From positions 186,001 through 250,000 of the forward strand of contig CAWACX010000002.1 in the NCBI GenBank assembly GCA_963780755.1: DNA of 64,000 nucleotides, given 5' to 3'. Source of the stretch: JALYNX01 sp963780755. Its GTDB lineage: Bacteria; Actinomycetota; Acidimicrobiia; Spongiisociales; ZC4RG35. The notes beneath the pieces were generated by a model, which saw only the letters and a program-made list of their open reading frames with translations, had not been told where the DNA came from and searched no databases. Made by a program: the position numbers and the translations under genes. Shown here piece by piece: positions 35,583 through 48,318 of the stretch (the first letter of the stretch is position 1; each line of letters opens with the position of its first letter).

Positions 35583-36416
35583 CTATCTCCGACCCTTCTT
35601 CGCGCGGCGACGCACGATGTACTTGCTCGATGCCTTCTTCTTGCTCCGGGTCCGGCCCTCCGGCTGGCCCCACGGGCTCACCGGGTGACGACCACCGGAA
35701 GATTTGCCTTCGCCACCGCCGAGGGGGTGGTCGACCGGGTTCATGGCCACTCCACGGGTCTGGGGGCGAACCCCCTTCCAGCGGTTGCGGCCCGCCTTGC
35801 CCAGCTTCACCAGCTCGGCCTCGGTGTTGCCCACCTGTCCCACGGTGGCCCGGCTGTCCAGCGGGACCTGGCGCATTTCGCCGGAGGGGAGGCGGAGCAG
35901 GGCCAGGTTGTTCTCCTTGGACATCAACTGCACCGCGGTGCCCGCCGAGCGGCCGAGCTTGGCCCCACCGCCGGGGCGCATCTCGATGGCGTGGACGATG
36001 GTGCCCGCCGGGATGTTGCGAAGCGGAAGGGCGTTGCCGGGGCGAATCTCGGCCTTGGGGCCCGACTCGAGGCGATCGTCGACCTTGACTCCGAGTGGGG
36101 CCAGGATGTATCGCTTCTCGCCGTCGACATAGTTGAGCAGTGCGATTCGAGCGTTTCGGTTGGGGTCGTACTCGATCGTCGCCACCCGCGCCGGGATCCC
36201 GTCCTTGTCGCGACGGAAGTCGATGACCCGGTAACGCTGCTTGTGCCCGCCACCACGGTGGCGCGAGGTCACCCGGCCATAAGTGTTGCGGCCGCCGGTC
36301 TTCGCCTTCTTGGCGATCAGCGACTTCTCCGGGGTGTCGGTCGTGATCTCGGCGAAGTCCGAGACCGTCTGGAACCTGCGGCCTGGTGATGTCGGTTTGC
36401 GCTTCTTGACAGCCAT
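35583..36416 (-). CDS. rplB: 50S ribosomal protein L2
   Basis: The protein is 277 residues. RVTSRHRGGGHKQRYRVIDFRRD near the N-terminus and the catalytic-centre region GVAMNPVDHPLGGGEGKSSGG are present. L2 is needed for subunit joining and peptidyl-transfer activity. Spacing to rplW and rpsS is 2 nt each way. Confidence 0.98.
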   Translation of the reverse strand: MAVKKRKPTSPGRRFQTVSDFAEITTDTPEKSLIAKKAKTGGRNTYGRVTSRHRGGGHKQRYRVIDFRRDKDGIPARVATIEYDPNRNARIALLNYVDGEKRYILAPLGVKVDDRLESGPKAEIRPGNALPLRNIPAGTIVHAIEMRPGGGAKLGRSAGTAVQLMSKENNLALLRLPSGEMRQVPLDSRATVGQVGNTEAELVKLGKAGRNRWKGVRPQTRGVAMNPVDHPLGGGEGKSSGGRHPVSPWGQPEGRTRSKKKASSKYIVRRRAKKGRR

Positions 36417-36418
36417 TC

Positions 36419-36706
36419 TCAGACTCCGAACAGATCGATCGAGTTGCCTGCGGCGAGAGTGACCACAGCGCGCTTGGTGTCCTTGCGCTTGCCCACCTTC
36501 CAGCCCTGCCGCTTGGTCTTGCCCTTGCGGTTCATGGTGTTGACCCGAAGCACTTTGACCTCGAAGATCGACTCCACCGCATCCCGGATCTCCGCCTTAT
36601 TGGAGCGGGGATCCACGAGGAAGGTGTAGGTGTTCAGGTTCTCGATGAGGTCGTATGACTTCTCCGAGACCACCGGGGCCAGGATCACATCGTGAGCGTT
36701 ACGCAT
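36419..36706 (-). CDS. rplW: 50S ribosomal protein L23
   Basis: The protein is 95 residues from ATG 36706 (MRNAHDVILAPVVSEKSYDL). YTFLVDPRSNKAEIRDAVESIFEVKVLRVNT is the L23 core, which docks trigger factor and SRP at the exit tunnel. Its start lies inside the rplD 3' end (8-nt overlap). Confidence 0.97.
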   Translation of the reverse strand: MRNAHDVILAPVVSEKSYDLIENLNTYTFLVDPRSNKAEIRDAVESIFEVKVLRVNTMNRKGKTKRQGWKVGKRKDTKRAVVTLAAGNSIDLFGV

Positions 36707-37385
36707 CGGGCTCACCCCCGTCGTCTTCCTTGACGAAGTCGGATTCGCTGACCTCGTAGGAGCTGGCCCGGCCGACCGAGCCCACGGTGTGCGTGGTGAA
36801 CACCACCTGATCGGCCCACAGCACCTCATAAGGGGTGAGATGCCCGGGCTCGGCGAGGATCACCTCGGGAAGGTTGCGGAAAGAGCGGCCGGCAACGCCG
36901 TCGAGTTGGCTGAGCACCACCAGGGCCTTGCCCGGGGCGCCGATCGCCTGGAGCAACGCAATCGCTTGCTTCGTCTTGGGGGCCGACCAGTCGAAGTCGT
37001 CGATCACCTTGACCGCGTCCTCGGAGGCGCGGGCCGACAGAGCGCTGCGCAGGGCGAGGCGCTTCATCTTCTTGGGGGTGCGCTGGGAGTAGTCACGGGG
37101 CTTGGGGCCATGGGCCACACCGCCGCCGACCCAGTGCGGAGCGCGGATCGATCCCTGACGGGCGCGACCCAGTCCCTTCTGGCGCCAGGGCTTGCGCCCA
37201 CCGCCACGGACCTCGCCGCGGGTCTTGGTTGAAGCCGTTCCCGAACGGGCGCCGGCCAGTTGGGCGGTGATCACCTGATGGAGGACAGCCAGGTTGGGCT
37301 CGATGCCAAAGATCTCGGCGTCCAACTTGATGTCGCCCTTGGCGCTCCCGTCGGAGGAGAAGAGGGGTGCCATCACGTCAGCCAC
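36699..37385 (-). CDS. rplD: 50S ribosomal protein L4
   Basis: The protein is 228 residues from GTG 37385, or 224 from ATG 37373; both overlap or abut the rplC end and the sequence does not decide. GTASTKTRGEVRGGGRKPWRQKGLGRARQGSIRAPHWVGGG is the tunnel loop. The C-terminus carries an acidic addition (ESDFVKEDDGGEPDA). L4 represses its own operon in enterobacteria; no such leader is evident here. Confidence 0.96.
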   Translation of the reverse strand: MADVMAPLFSSDGSAKGDIKLDAEIFGIEPNLAVLHQVITAQLAGARSGTASTKTRGEVRGGGRKPWRQKGLGRARQGSIRAPHWVGGGVAHGPKPRDYSQRTPKKMKRLALRSALSARASEDAVKVIDDFDWSAPKTKQAIALLQAIGAPGKALVVLSQLDGVAGRSFRNLPEVILAEPGHLTPYEVLWADQVVFTTHTVGSVGRASSYEVSESDFVKEDDGGEPDA

Positions 37386-38017
37386 GAGCCTTCACCGCCT
37401 CTCGGACCAGGACCAGCGAGCCCTTGGGACCGGGCACGGCTCCACCGAGGAGCAGGAGGTCGCGCTCGGCGTCCACGCCGACCACTTCGAGGTTGAGGGT
37501 GGTGACCCGCTCTCCACCGAGGCGACCCGCCATCCGCATCCCTTTGAAGACGCGGGCAGGCGTGGCGCAGGCGCCGATGGACCCAGGAGCACGGTGCTTC
37601 TTGTGGTTGCCGTGGCCCGCGCCCTGTCCGGAGAAGTTGTGCCGCTCCATGACACCGGCAAAGCCCTTGCCTTTGGAGATCCCGGCCACGTCGGCCTTGG
37701 ACCCGGGCTGGAGGACATCAGCGACCTTGATCTCCTGTCCCAGCTTGTAACTGGCGGGATCGTCGACACGGACTTCAGCGAGATGACGGGCAGGGGCGAC
37801 ACCAGCCTTGGCGAAATGCCCCGCCTCGGGCTTGTTGGCCCGTCCTGGCTTCAGCTCGCCATAGGCGATCTGGATGGCGTCGTACCCGTCGCGCTCGACC
37901 GTCTTGATCTGAACGACATGACAGGGCCCGGCCTTGATCACGGTCACCGGGATGGCGCGGCGCGTTGTCATCGAAGACCTGGGTCATCCCAACCTTCTGG
38001 CCGAGAATGGCGTTCAT
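37378..38017 (-). CDS. rplC: 50S ribosomal protein L3 (one frameshift near the start)
   Basis: ATG 38017 begins MNAILGQKVGMTQVFDDNA, and the rest (AIPVTVIKAGPCHVVQIKTV onward, with KGFAGVMERHNFSGQGAGHGNHKKHRAPGS) follows in another frame. The shift lies at about 37960-37966 in CAACGCGCCGCGCC, one base too many; repaired, the protein is 212 residues, a normal L3. L3 starts assembly of the large subunit. The upstream spacer to rpsJ is unusually long (220 nt) and full of repeats. Confidence 0.95.
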
Positions 38018-38018
38018 T

Positions 38019-38053
38019 CGTCGTTCTCCGTTGTCCGTTGTCCGCTGTCGGTC
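38019..38053. repeat. Heptamer array 1 in the rpsJ-rplC spacer
   Basis: Five phased 7-nt units directly upstream of the L3 start: CGTCGTT, CTCCGTT, GTCCGTT, GTCCGCT, GTCGGTC. The units are degenerate but strictly period 7. Related in style, not in sequence, to the arrays at 27465, 38102 and 48271. Confidence 0.75.
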
Positions 38054-38101
38054 GAGAGGTCGTCGGACGTGACCGGCTCAGCCGACAGCAAGCAGCCCCA
38101 A

Positions 38102-38143
38102 CGCAATTGCGGAAAGCGGGGAGCGGATAGCGGATTGCGGTTT
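38102..38143. repeat. Heptamer array 2 in the rpsJ-rplC spacer
   Basis: Six phased 7-nt units: CGCAATT, GCGGAAA, GCGGGGA, GCGGATA, GCGGATT, GCGGTTT. Five share GCGG at the start. The array ends at the first base of a duplicated copy of the rpsJ 3' end. Confidence 0.8.
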
Positions 38144-38255
38144 CACAGTTTGATCTCCACTGCTGTCCTGCGGGGGGACGACCCCCCTGCACCCCCCGCC
38201 CAAGGCGAGGTCGGCAGGCGAAAGCTGAACTGGGATCTCACAGTTTGATCTCCAC
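38143..38255. repeat. 18-nt direct repeat of the rpsJ 3' end flanking a GC-rich hairpin spacer
   Basis: TCACAGTTTGATCTCCAC occurs at 38143-38160 and again at 38238-38255, identical over 18 nt. The second copy is the last five codons and stop of rpsJ (V-E-I-K-L-stop on the minus strand). Between them, GGGGGG-acga-CCCCCC (about 38172-38187) can form a strong hairpin. The arrangement matches a short insertion with duplication of its target. Confidence 0.8.
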
Positions 38256-38552
38256 CTCGACTCCGGCGGGGAGCTCGAGGCGCATCAGGGAGTCGACCGT
38301 CTTCGGGGTCGGCTCGAGGATGTCGATGAGGCGCTTGTGGATCCGCATCTCGAAATGCTCACGCGAGTCCTTGTCCACGTGCGGGCCCCGGATCACGCAA
38401 TAGCGATGGATCTCCGTGGGGAGCGGGATCGGGCCCTTGATCTTGGCCTGAGTCCGCAGCACGGTCTCGGTGATCTTCTTCGAAGACTCGTCGACCACGT
38501 TGTGGTCATAAGCCTTGAGTCGGATCCGAATCTTCTGTGTGTTATCGGCCAT
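38238..38552 (-). CDS. rpsJ: 30S ribosomal protein S10
   Basis: The protein is 104 residues: KIRIRLKAYDHNVVDESSKKI and GPIPLPTEIHRYCVIRGPHVDKDSREHFEMRIHKRLIDI are diagnostic. Besides its ribosomal role S10 binds NusB in antitermination. It begins only 3 nt after tuf, so the str and S10 clusters are fused in one transcript. Its 3' end is duplicated 95 nt downstream. Confidence 0.97.
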   Translation of the reverse strand: MADNTQKIRIRLKAYDHNVVDESSKKITETVLRTQAKIKGPIPLPTEIHRYCVIRGPHVDKDSREHFEMRIHKRLIDILEPTPKTVDSLMRLELPAGVEVEIKL

Positions 38553-38555
38553 AGT

Positions 38556-39747
38556 TCACTTGAGGATCTTGATTACGCGGCCGGCGCCGACGGTGCGGCC
38601 GCCTTCTCTGATGGCGAAGCGGAGGCCTTCGTCCATGGCGATCGGTGCGATCAGTTCCACGTTCATCTCCGTGTTGTCTCCCGGCATCACCATCTGGGTC
38701 CCTTCGGGCAATTGGATGGAACCGGTGACGTCGGTGGTCCGGAAGTAGAACTGGGGCCGGTAACCGGGAAAGAACGGGTTGTGCCGTCCCCCCTCCTCCT
38801 TGGTCAACACGTAGACCTGAGCTTCGAAATCGGTGTGCGGAGTGATCGACCCGGGCTTGGCCAGCACCTGGCCTCGCTCCACCTCATCCTTACCCACCCC
38901 ACGCAACAGGACTCCGACGTTGTCGCCGGCACGGCCCTCGTCGAGGAGCTTTCGGAACATTTCGATGCCGGTGGCCACCGTCTTATGAGTAGGGCGGATC
39001 CCAACAATCTCCACCTCCTCATTCACCTTCAAAATCCCCTGCTCCACCCGACCCGTAACCACCGTCCCCCGACCCGTGATACTGAACACGTCCTCGATCG
39101 ACATCAGGAACGGCTTATCAGTGTCCCGGTCCGGCTCCGGCACATAAGAATCAACCGAATCCATCAGCTCCATGATCTGATCCGAAGCCGAATCATCCCC
39201 ATCCAACGCCTTCAACGCCGAACCACGCACCACCGGAACCTCATCCCCCGGAAACTCATACTCAGTCAACAAGATCCCGGACCTCGAGCTCGACCAGGTC
39301 CAAGAGCTCAGGATCGTCGACCATGTCCACCTTGTTCAAAAACACCACAATGCTCGGCACCCCCACCTGACGGGCCAAAAGCACATGCTCCCGAGTCTGC
39401 GGCATCGGACCATCAGCCGCACTAACCACCAGGATCGCCCCATCCACCTGAGCCGCCCCCGTAATCATGTTCTTGATGTAATCCGCATGACCCGGCATAT
39501 CCACATGGGCGTAATGACGCAACTCCGTCTCATACTCCACATGAGCAATCTGAATCGTGATCCCCCGCTCCCGCTCCTCAGGCGCCTTATCAATCTGATC
39601 AAACGACGTCAACTGATTCGAACCACCAACCCGATCCGCCAACACCCGCGTAATCGCCGCCGTCAACGTCGTCTTCCCATGATCAATATGACCCATCGTC
39701 CCCACATTCACATGCGGCTTCGTACGCTCAAACTTCGCCTTCGCCAT
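38556..39747 (-). CDS. tuf: Elongation factor Tu (one frameshift; mosaic codon usage)
   Basis: Delivers aminoacyl-tRNA to the ribosome with GTP. GHIDHGKTTLTAAI, DMPGHADYIKNM and NKVDMVDD are the G motifs; domains 2 and 3 follow to GGRTVGAGRVIKILK. The frame breaks at about 39268-39272 (an extra T in GATCTTGTTGACTGAG); repaired, the protein is 396 residues. Codon usage changes sharply near 38990: upstream of that point (39747 down to about 38990) codons end mostly in G or T (GAT, CAT, GGT, ACG, TTG), downstream in C or G like every neighbouring gene. Recombination with a foreign tuf is a plausible cause. Confidence 0.95.
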
Positions 39748-39794
39748 CGTCTCCTGGCTCCTCTATCTCTTCTCTAGATCCGTGTTCTCGAATT

Positions 39795-41909
39795 TCAGGC
39801 CGCACCGCGGCGCGTCGCGACGATGTCGTCGGCGATCGAGTCGGGAACGTCTTGGTATGAATGGAATTGCATGGAATAGGTGGCCCGCCCCTGCGTCTTG
39901 GACCGCAGGTCGGTGGCGTAGCCGAACATCTCCGACATCGGGACCTGGGCCCTGATGACCTGGCTGTTGCCCCGCTGGGTCATCCCTTCGACCTTGCCCC
40001 GGCGGCTGTTGAGGTCCCCGATGACATCGCCCATGTAGTCCTCGGGCGTGGTGACCTCGATCTCCATGACCGGCTCCAGGAGTTTGACGCCGGCCTTGCG
40101 GGCGGCTTCCTGCAGTGCCATCGAGCCTGCAATCTTGAAGGCCATCTCCGAGGAGTCGACGTCGTGGTACGAGCCGTCCACAAGGACCGCCCGCACGTCG
40201 ACGAGTGGGTAGCCGGCGAGGACACCCTGGTCGAGTGCATCCTCGATCCCGTCGTCGACCGCCGGGATGTACTCACGTGGGATCTTGCCACCGTGGATCT
40301 GGTCGACGAACTCGTAGCCGCCGCCGGGGCCGGTGGGCTCCAAATTGATGACGACATGGGCGTATTGGCCCTTACCACCGGTCTGCTTGACGTGGCGGTA
40401 CTCGACCTTGTCGATGGCGCGACGGATGGTCTCCCGGTAGGCGACCTGGGGCTTGCCGACGTTGGCTTCGACCTTGAACTCGCGGAGCAGTCGGTCCACC
40501 AGGATCTCCAGGTGGAGCTCGCCCATCCCGGAGATGATGGTCTGGCCGGTCTCCTCATCGGTCCGGACGAGGAAGGTCGGGTCCTCTTCAGAGAGGCGGT
40601 GCAACGACTCGGAGAGCTTCTCGTCATCGGACTTGGTCTTGGGCTCGATGGCGACCGAGATCACGGGCGCGGGGAACTCCATGGACTCGAGCTGGATCGG
40701 TTCCCGCTCTGAGGAAAGGGTGTCGCCGGTCGTCGTGTTCTTGAGCCCGATGCCGGCCACGATGTCGCCGGCAAACACCTCGTCGACGTCCTCGCGAGAG
40801 TTGGCGTGCATCCGCAGGATCCGCCCGAACCGCTCCTTTTTCCCGGTAGTCGTGTTGAGCACCGAGTCGCCCTTCGAGGCGTGACCCGAATAGACCCGGA
40901 AGTAGGTCAGCTTGCCGACGTGGGGGTCGGACATGATCTTGAAGGCAAGTGCGGAGAAGGGCTCGGTGTCCTGGAGCTTGCGCTCGAGGACGACCTCTTC
41001 GTCCCCGGGCTTGAACCCCGTGATCGGAGGAAGCTCGGCCGGGCTCGGGAGATAGTCCACGACGGCGTCGAGGAGGAGCTGGACGCCTTTGTTCTTGAAC
41101 GCCGAGCCGCAGAACACCGGGTTGAAGTCGCCGTTGAGGGTGCCGAGTCGCACGCCGGTCTTGATCTGGTCGATGGTGAGCTCGCCGTGCTCCAGATATG
41201 CCTCGAGCAACTCCTCACTGGTCTCGGCCACCTTCTCCAGCATCGCCTCGCGGTACTTTGCGGTGCGCTCGACGAGGTCCTCGGGGATGTCGACCGTGTC
41301 CCACTGCTTGCCGTCGTCGCCCTTCCAGACATGGGCCTTTTGCTCGACGAGGTCGACGACACCGATGAAATCAGCCTCGGAACCAATGGGGAGCTGCATC
41401 ACCAACGGATGCGCCCCGAGCCGATTGGCGATCGAGTCGACGTCGGCATAGAAGTCGGCGCCGGTGCGGTCGAGCTTGTTGATGAAGCAGATCCGGGGGA
41501 CGTGGTAGCGGTCGGCCTGGCGCCAGACCGTCTCCGACTGGGGCTCGACGCCGGCAACGCCGTCGAACACTGCAACAGCGCCGTCGAGAACCCGGAGCGA
41601 GCGCTCGACCTCCACTGTGAAGTCGACGTGCCCGGGAGTGTCGATGATGTTGATCAGGTGTTCATGCCAGATGCAGGTAGTGGCAGCGGAGGTGATGGTG
41701 ATGCCACGCTCCTGCTCCTGCTCCATCCAGTCCATGGTGGCGGCGCCCTCATGGACCTCACCGATCTTGTAGTTACGGCCGGTGTAATAGAGGATGCGCT
41801 CGGTGAGGGTCGTTTTGCCCGCGTCGATGTGAGCCATGATCCCGATGTTCCGGGTTCGGCTCAGCGGCACCTGCCGCAGCTGTGACAGCGCAGCGTTTCC
41901 GTCGCTCAT
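39795..41909 (-). CDS. fusA: Elongation factor G
   Basis: The protein is 704 residues. The P-loop AHIDAGKTTLTERILYYTG is at about 25-43, switch II DTPGHVDF and NKLDRTGADF follow, and the C-terminal domains end with YSMQFHSYQDVPDSIADDIVA. It drives translocation and ribosome recycling with GTP. Unlike tuf just downstream, its codon usage is uniform and C/G-ending. It follows rpsG after 137 nt in which I see no feature. Confidence 0.98.
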   Translation of the reverse strand: MSDGNAALSQLRQVPLSRTRNIGIMAHIDAGKTTLTERILYYTGRNYKIGEVHEGAATMDWMEQEQERGITITSAATTCIWHEHLINIIDTPGHVDFTVEVERSLRVLDGAVAVFDGVAGVEPQSETVWRQADRYHVPRICFINKLDRTGADFYADVDSIANRLGAHPLVMQLPIGSEADFIGVVDLVEQKAHVWKGDDGKQWDTVDIPEDLVERTAKYREAMLEKVAETSEELLEAYLEHGELTIDQIKTGVRLGTLNGDFNPVFCGSAFKNKGVQLLLDAVVDYLPSPAELPPITGFKPGDEEVVLERKLQDTEPFSALAFKIMSDPHVGKLTYFRVYSGHASKGDSVLNTTTGKKERFGRILRMHANSREDVDEVFAGDIVAGIGLKNTTTGDTLSSEREPIQLESMEFPAPVISVAIEPKTKSDDEKLSESLHRLSEEDPTFLVRTDEETGQTIISGMGELHLEILVDRLLREFKVEANVGKPQVAYRETIRRAIDKVEYRHVKQTGGKGQYAHVVINLEPTGPGGGYEFVDQIHGGKIPREYIPAVDDGIEDALDQGVLAGYPLVDVRAVLVDGSYHDVDSSEMAFKIAGSMALQEAARKAGVKLLEPVMEIEVTTPEDYMGDVIGDLNSRRGKVEGMTQRGNSQVIRAQVPMSEMFGYATDLRSKTQGRATYSMQFHSYQDVPDSIADDIVATRRGAA

Positions 41910-42046
41910 TCTCTCTCTTACTCCGACTCGTTATGAGGTTGTGAACGTCCCACGTCCTGCGGTTCGGGCTGGTTTCGGTGGTCAACCCGCCTGCTGGAAC
42001 GTTCCGGTAAATCTTGTGTGCAGTAACTCCGTTGGGACCGTTGGCT

Positions 42047-42514
42047 CTACCAGCGGTAGTGGGCGAATGCCTTGTTCGACTCCGCCATCTTGTGGACATC
42101 TTCCTTGCGCTTGACCGCGGCTCCGGTGTAGTTGGAGGCATCGAGAATCTCGTTGGCGAGGCGCATCGACATGGTGGGCTCACGACGCTGCCTGGCGAAG
42201 TTGACCAGCCAACGGATGGCCAGGGTCTCCTGGCGGCGTGGCGAGACCTCAACGGGCACCTGGTAGGAGGAACCGCCAACCCGTCGGGACCGGACCTCCA
42301 CCTGAGGGCGGATGTTGTCGACGGCCCGCTTCAGGACGACGCTGGGATCCTGGCTGGTGCGCTGCTCGACGGTCTCCAAAGCGCTGTACACGATCTCGCG
42401 GGCGGTGTTCTTCTTCCCCTTGAGCAGGACCTTGTTGATCACCTTGCTCACGAGGACGCTGCGGAAAACCGGATCGGGCTCGATCTTCCTCTTTTGGGCG
42501 GGAGCGCGGCGCAT
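42047..42514 (-). CDS. rpsG: 30S ribosomal protein S7
   Basis: The protein is 155 residues: PVFRSVLVSKVINKVLLKGKKNTAREIVYSALE and GGSSYQVPVEVSPRRQETLAIRWLV are typical. S7 binds the 3' major domain of 16S rRNA at the E site and represses the str operon in E. coli. Its start overlaps the rpsL stop by one base. Confidence 0.97.
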   Translation of the reverse strand: MRRAPAQKRKIEPDPVFRSVLVSKVINKVLLKGKKNTAREIVYSALETVEQRTSQDPSVVLKRAVDNIRPQVEVRSRRVGGSSYQVPVEVSPRRQETLAIRWLVNFARQRREPTMSMRLANEILDASNYTGAAVKRKEDVHKMAESNKAFAHYRW

Positions 42515-42885
42515 CAGGAGTCCTTCTTCGTCCCGTATCGGCTGCGGGCCTTCTTGCGGGCGCTGACCCCGGAGGCGTCGAGCGTGCCCCGGATCACCTT
42601 GTAGCGAACACCGGGGAGGTCACGGACTCGTCCCCCGCGAATCAGGACGATGCTGTGCTCCTGGAGGTTGTGCCCTTCACCGGGGATGTAGGCGGTGACT
42701 TCCACTCCGGTGGAGAGGCGGACTCGGCATACCTTGCGCAGCGCCGAGTTCGGCTTCTTGGGAGTGACCGTGTAGACGCGGGTACAGACCCCCCTCCGCT
42801 GTGGGGCGCCGGCCAGACCTGCGGTCTTGCCCTTCTTGATCTTTGGCTTCCTGCCCTCGCGGACAAGCTGCTCGATCGTTGGCAT
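42514..42885 (-). CDS. rpsL: 30S ribosomal protein S12
   Basis: The protein is 123 residues from ATG 42885 (MPTIEQLVREGRKPKIKKGK). CTRVYTVTPKKPNSALRKVCRVRL carries the Lys43-type position, and LPGVRYKVIRGTLDASGV the second loop, where streptomycin-resistance changes occur. It opens the str cluster, behind a good promoter match at 43019-43048. Confidence 0.97.
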   Translation of the reverse strand: MPTIEQLVREGRKPKIKKGKTAGLAGAPQRRGVCTRVYTVTPKKPNSALRKVCRVRLSTGVEVTAYIPGEGHNLQEHSIVLIRGGRVRDLPGVRYKVIRGTLDASGVSARKKARSRYGTKKDS

Positions 42886-43315
42886 TTTGCTCCTAACGCG
42901 AGGATGCGGCACGGGACAACCCCGTTGCCGATCCTGTTGTGAAACCTTGCGGCCCGGGCACGCTCGTCACCCGGCTCGCTCTTCGGCCGTCGATGAAAAC
43001 GACCTTCCGCGTGACCGGATTGTATGAGCCGGCCTCCGCGCGTGCCAAATCGACCGGATCGCTCCGGTCGGGCAGAAAGAACGGTAACACCGGATGAAAA
43101 CCACGCCAACCGCGGCTGTGGTGGCGGGGGTCGTGACCGGTTCACAACCCCCGCTACTCCCTACCCGGAACGGTGGTGCGGGGCGCGAGACAGAGCCGAA
43201 GAAGCCCCCACCGGCCCCTGGATTTCTGCGCCCGCCCTGGTCGTCCCTCCTCGGGCGATGTTATTTGGGGCTGGACCGCAATCAGACATCAAACCGATGG
43301 GTCGATCGACCCGAT
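42886..43315. other. Non-coding leader between rpsL and the Thr-rich gene
   Basis: No supportable gene in 430 nt. It contains the putative rpsL promoter (43019-43048), a small hairpin GACCGGA-tcgc-TCCGGTC at about 43051-43068, and a 14-nt palindrome GGGTCGATCGACCC at about 43300-43313, just after the stop of the Thr-rich gene, which could be part of its transcription end but lacks a T-tract. Short open frames on both strands here look like noise. Confidence 0.5.
43019..43048 (-). promoter_or_regulatory. Putative sigma70-type promoter for the rpsL-rpsG-fusA-tuf cluster
   Basis: On the minus strand TTGGCA (43043-43048) and TACAAT (43019-43024) with an 18-nt spacer, a good consensus match. Transcription would start near 43012, giving a leader of about 125 nt before rpsL. 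The spacer length equals that of the rpoB and rplM candidates. Confidence 0.55.
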
Positions 43316-44238
43316 TCAGGGGGCGACGGTTGTCGTGGTCGCCTCGGTGGTCGTGGTCGTCGCCCCGGTGGTCGTCGTCGTTGCCTCGGTGGTCGTGGTC
43401 GTCTCCTCGGTCGTGGTGGTCGTCGAGGCGACAGTTGTGCTGGTGGTCGTGGTTGGGGGCCGGGTGGTAGTGGTGGTCGGCGGCCGGGTCGTGGTGGTGG
43501 TCGGTGGGGGCGGGGCCACCGGGAAGGGCAGGGTGGTGGTCGGCCCCGAAGGTCGGGTGGTGGTCGTCGTGGAACGGGGACGGGTGGTCCCCGGGGCGCC
43601 GGCCACCGTCGCCGTAGTGCTCCCGACTGTGGTCTCGACGGCCACGACCGTCGTGCTCGGCGTAGTGACCAGGGTGGTCTCCTCCGGAGCCAGGGTGGTC
43701 GCGTCCTCGACCGCCACCGGGACCCCTCCCGGCTCGCAGGTGAATTCCGACAACAGAGAGGGATCGCCATCGAGATCCACTGCCGTGGACGAGACAAACG
43801 ATGCATCCCCCGGGCCTCGCTCGTCGTCGATCACCAGCCACTCGGCTCCCTGCCGCCCGATCACGGTCACGGTCTCACCCTGGAATACCTCGCCCAGCGC
43901 GGGATCTCCAGGGCAGGAGAAGGCCGGGGAGGTCTGGATGACAGTGCCGGTGGTCTCGTATCGAGTCACGCCGGTGGCCCACACCGTCACTGCTGCCAGG
44001 GCGCCGATCAGCAGCAATGCCCCCAGGCCCATGACCAGGCGACCGGCGTTGAGGAGGTCGAACCGCGGCAGCCAGCGTCGCGAGCCCTCATCGTCATCGG
44101 ACGGCTGGAGCCTCCGCGCTATCTCCTGTGCCAGCTCGTCTGGCGAGAGCCGCTTGGGGTTCGGTGGTGGGTCAGCGGTGATTTCGAAGCACTTTCCCCC
44201 AGACCCGCCGTTGAAAGCTACGGGTCGGGTTGGGCCAT
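43316..44238 (-). CDS. Membrane-anchored Thr-rich protein with SH3-like region (N-terminal frameshift likely)
   Basis: The certain part reads from 44032 down: a membrane helix (MGLGALLLIGALAAVTVWAT), an extracytoplasmic SH3b-like stretch (GEVFQGETVTVIGRQGAEWLVIDDE), then about 110 residues of Thr/Pro-rich mucin-like repeats ending in VAP. Coding clearly continues upstream of that methionine (KRLSPDELAQEIARRLQ, then a charged linker), but no start codon is in frame before a TGA; joining to ATG 44238 (MAQPDP) needs one missing base near 44222. That model gives 307 residues with a cytoplasmic N-terminus of about 70. No known family. It lies between rpoC and rpsL, an unusual guest there. Confidence 0.6.
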
Positions 44239-44240
44239 GT

Positions 44241-44279
44241 CAACGAAATGGCCCACCCCGAACGGTCGGAGTGGGCCAT
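44241..44279 (-). terminator. Intrinsic terminator after rpoC
   Basis: On the minus strand ATGGCCCAC (44271-44279) and GTGGGCCAT (44248-44256) are perfect 9-bp arms, with extra CGA/TCG pairing inside, followed by TTTCGTT. It begins 25 nt after the rpoC stop and ends just before the start of the next gene, so it should separate rpoBC from the str cluster. Confidence 0.7.
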
Positions 44280-44303
44280 CTCAACCAACTATTCGAGGAG
44301 AGG

Positions 44304-48265
<3,962 letters not shown>

Positions 48266-48270
48266 TTATC

Positions 48271-48307
48271 CGTTCTCCGTCGTCCGTACTGCGTAAATGC
48301 GTAAATG
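48271..48307. repeat. Heptamer-type array in the rpoB-rpoC spacer
   Basis: CGTTCTC, CGTCGTC, CGTACTG, CGTAAAT follow each other in period 7, then GCGTAAAT recurs with period 8. It fills most of the 53-nt spacer. Compare the arrays at 27465, 38019 and 38102. Confidence 0.65.
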
Positions 48308-48318
48308 GGAATCTGCGG

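Noticed and set aside
39262..39275. Programmed frameshift in tuf
   Set aside because: No slippery heptamer or stimulatory structure known for EF-Tu, and ten other genes have similar one-base breaks, so sequence error is simpler.
42893..43090. 65-codon frame upstream of rpsL on the minus strand
   Set aside because: It covers the putative rpsL promoter, has no ribosome site and no conserved features.
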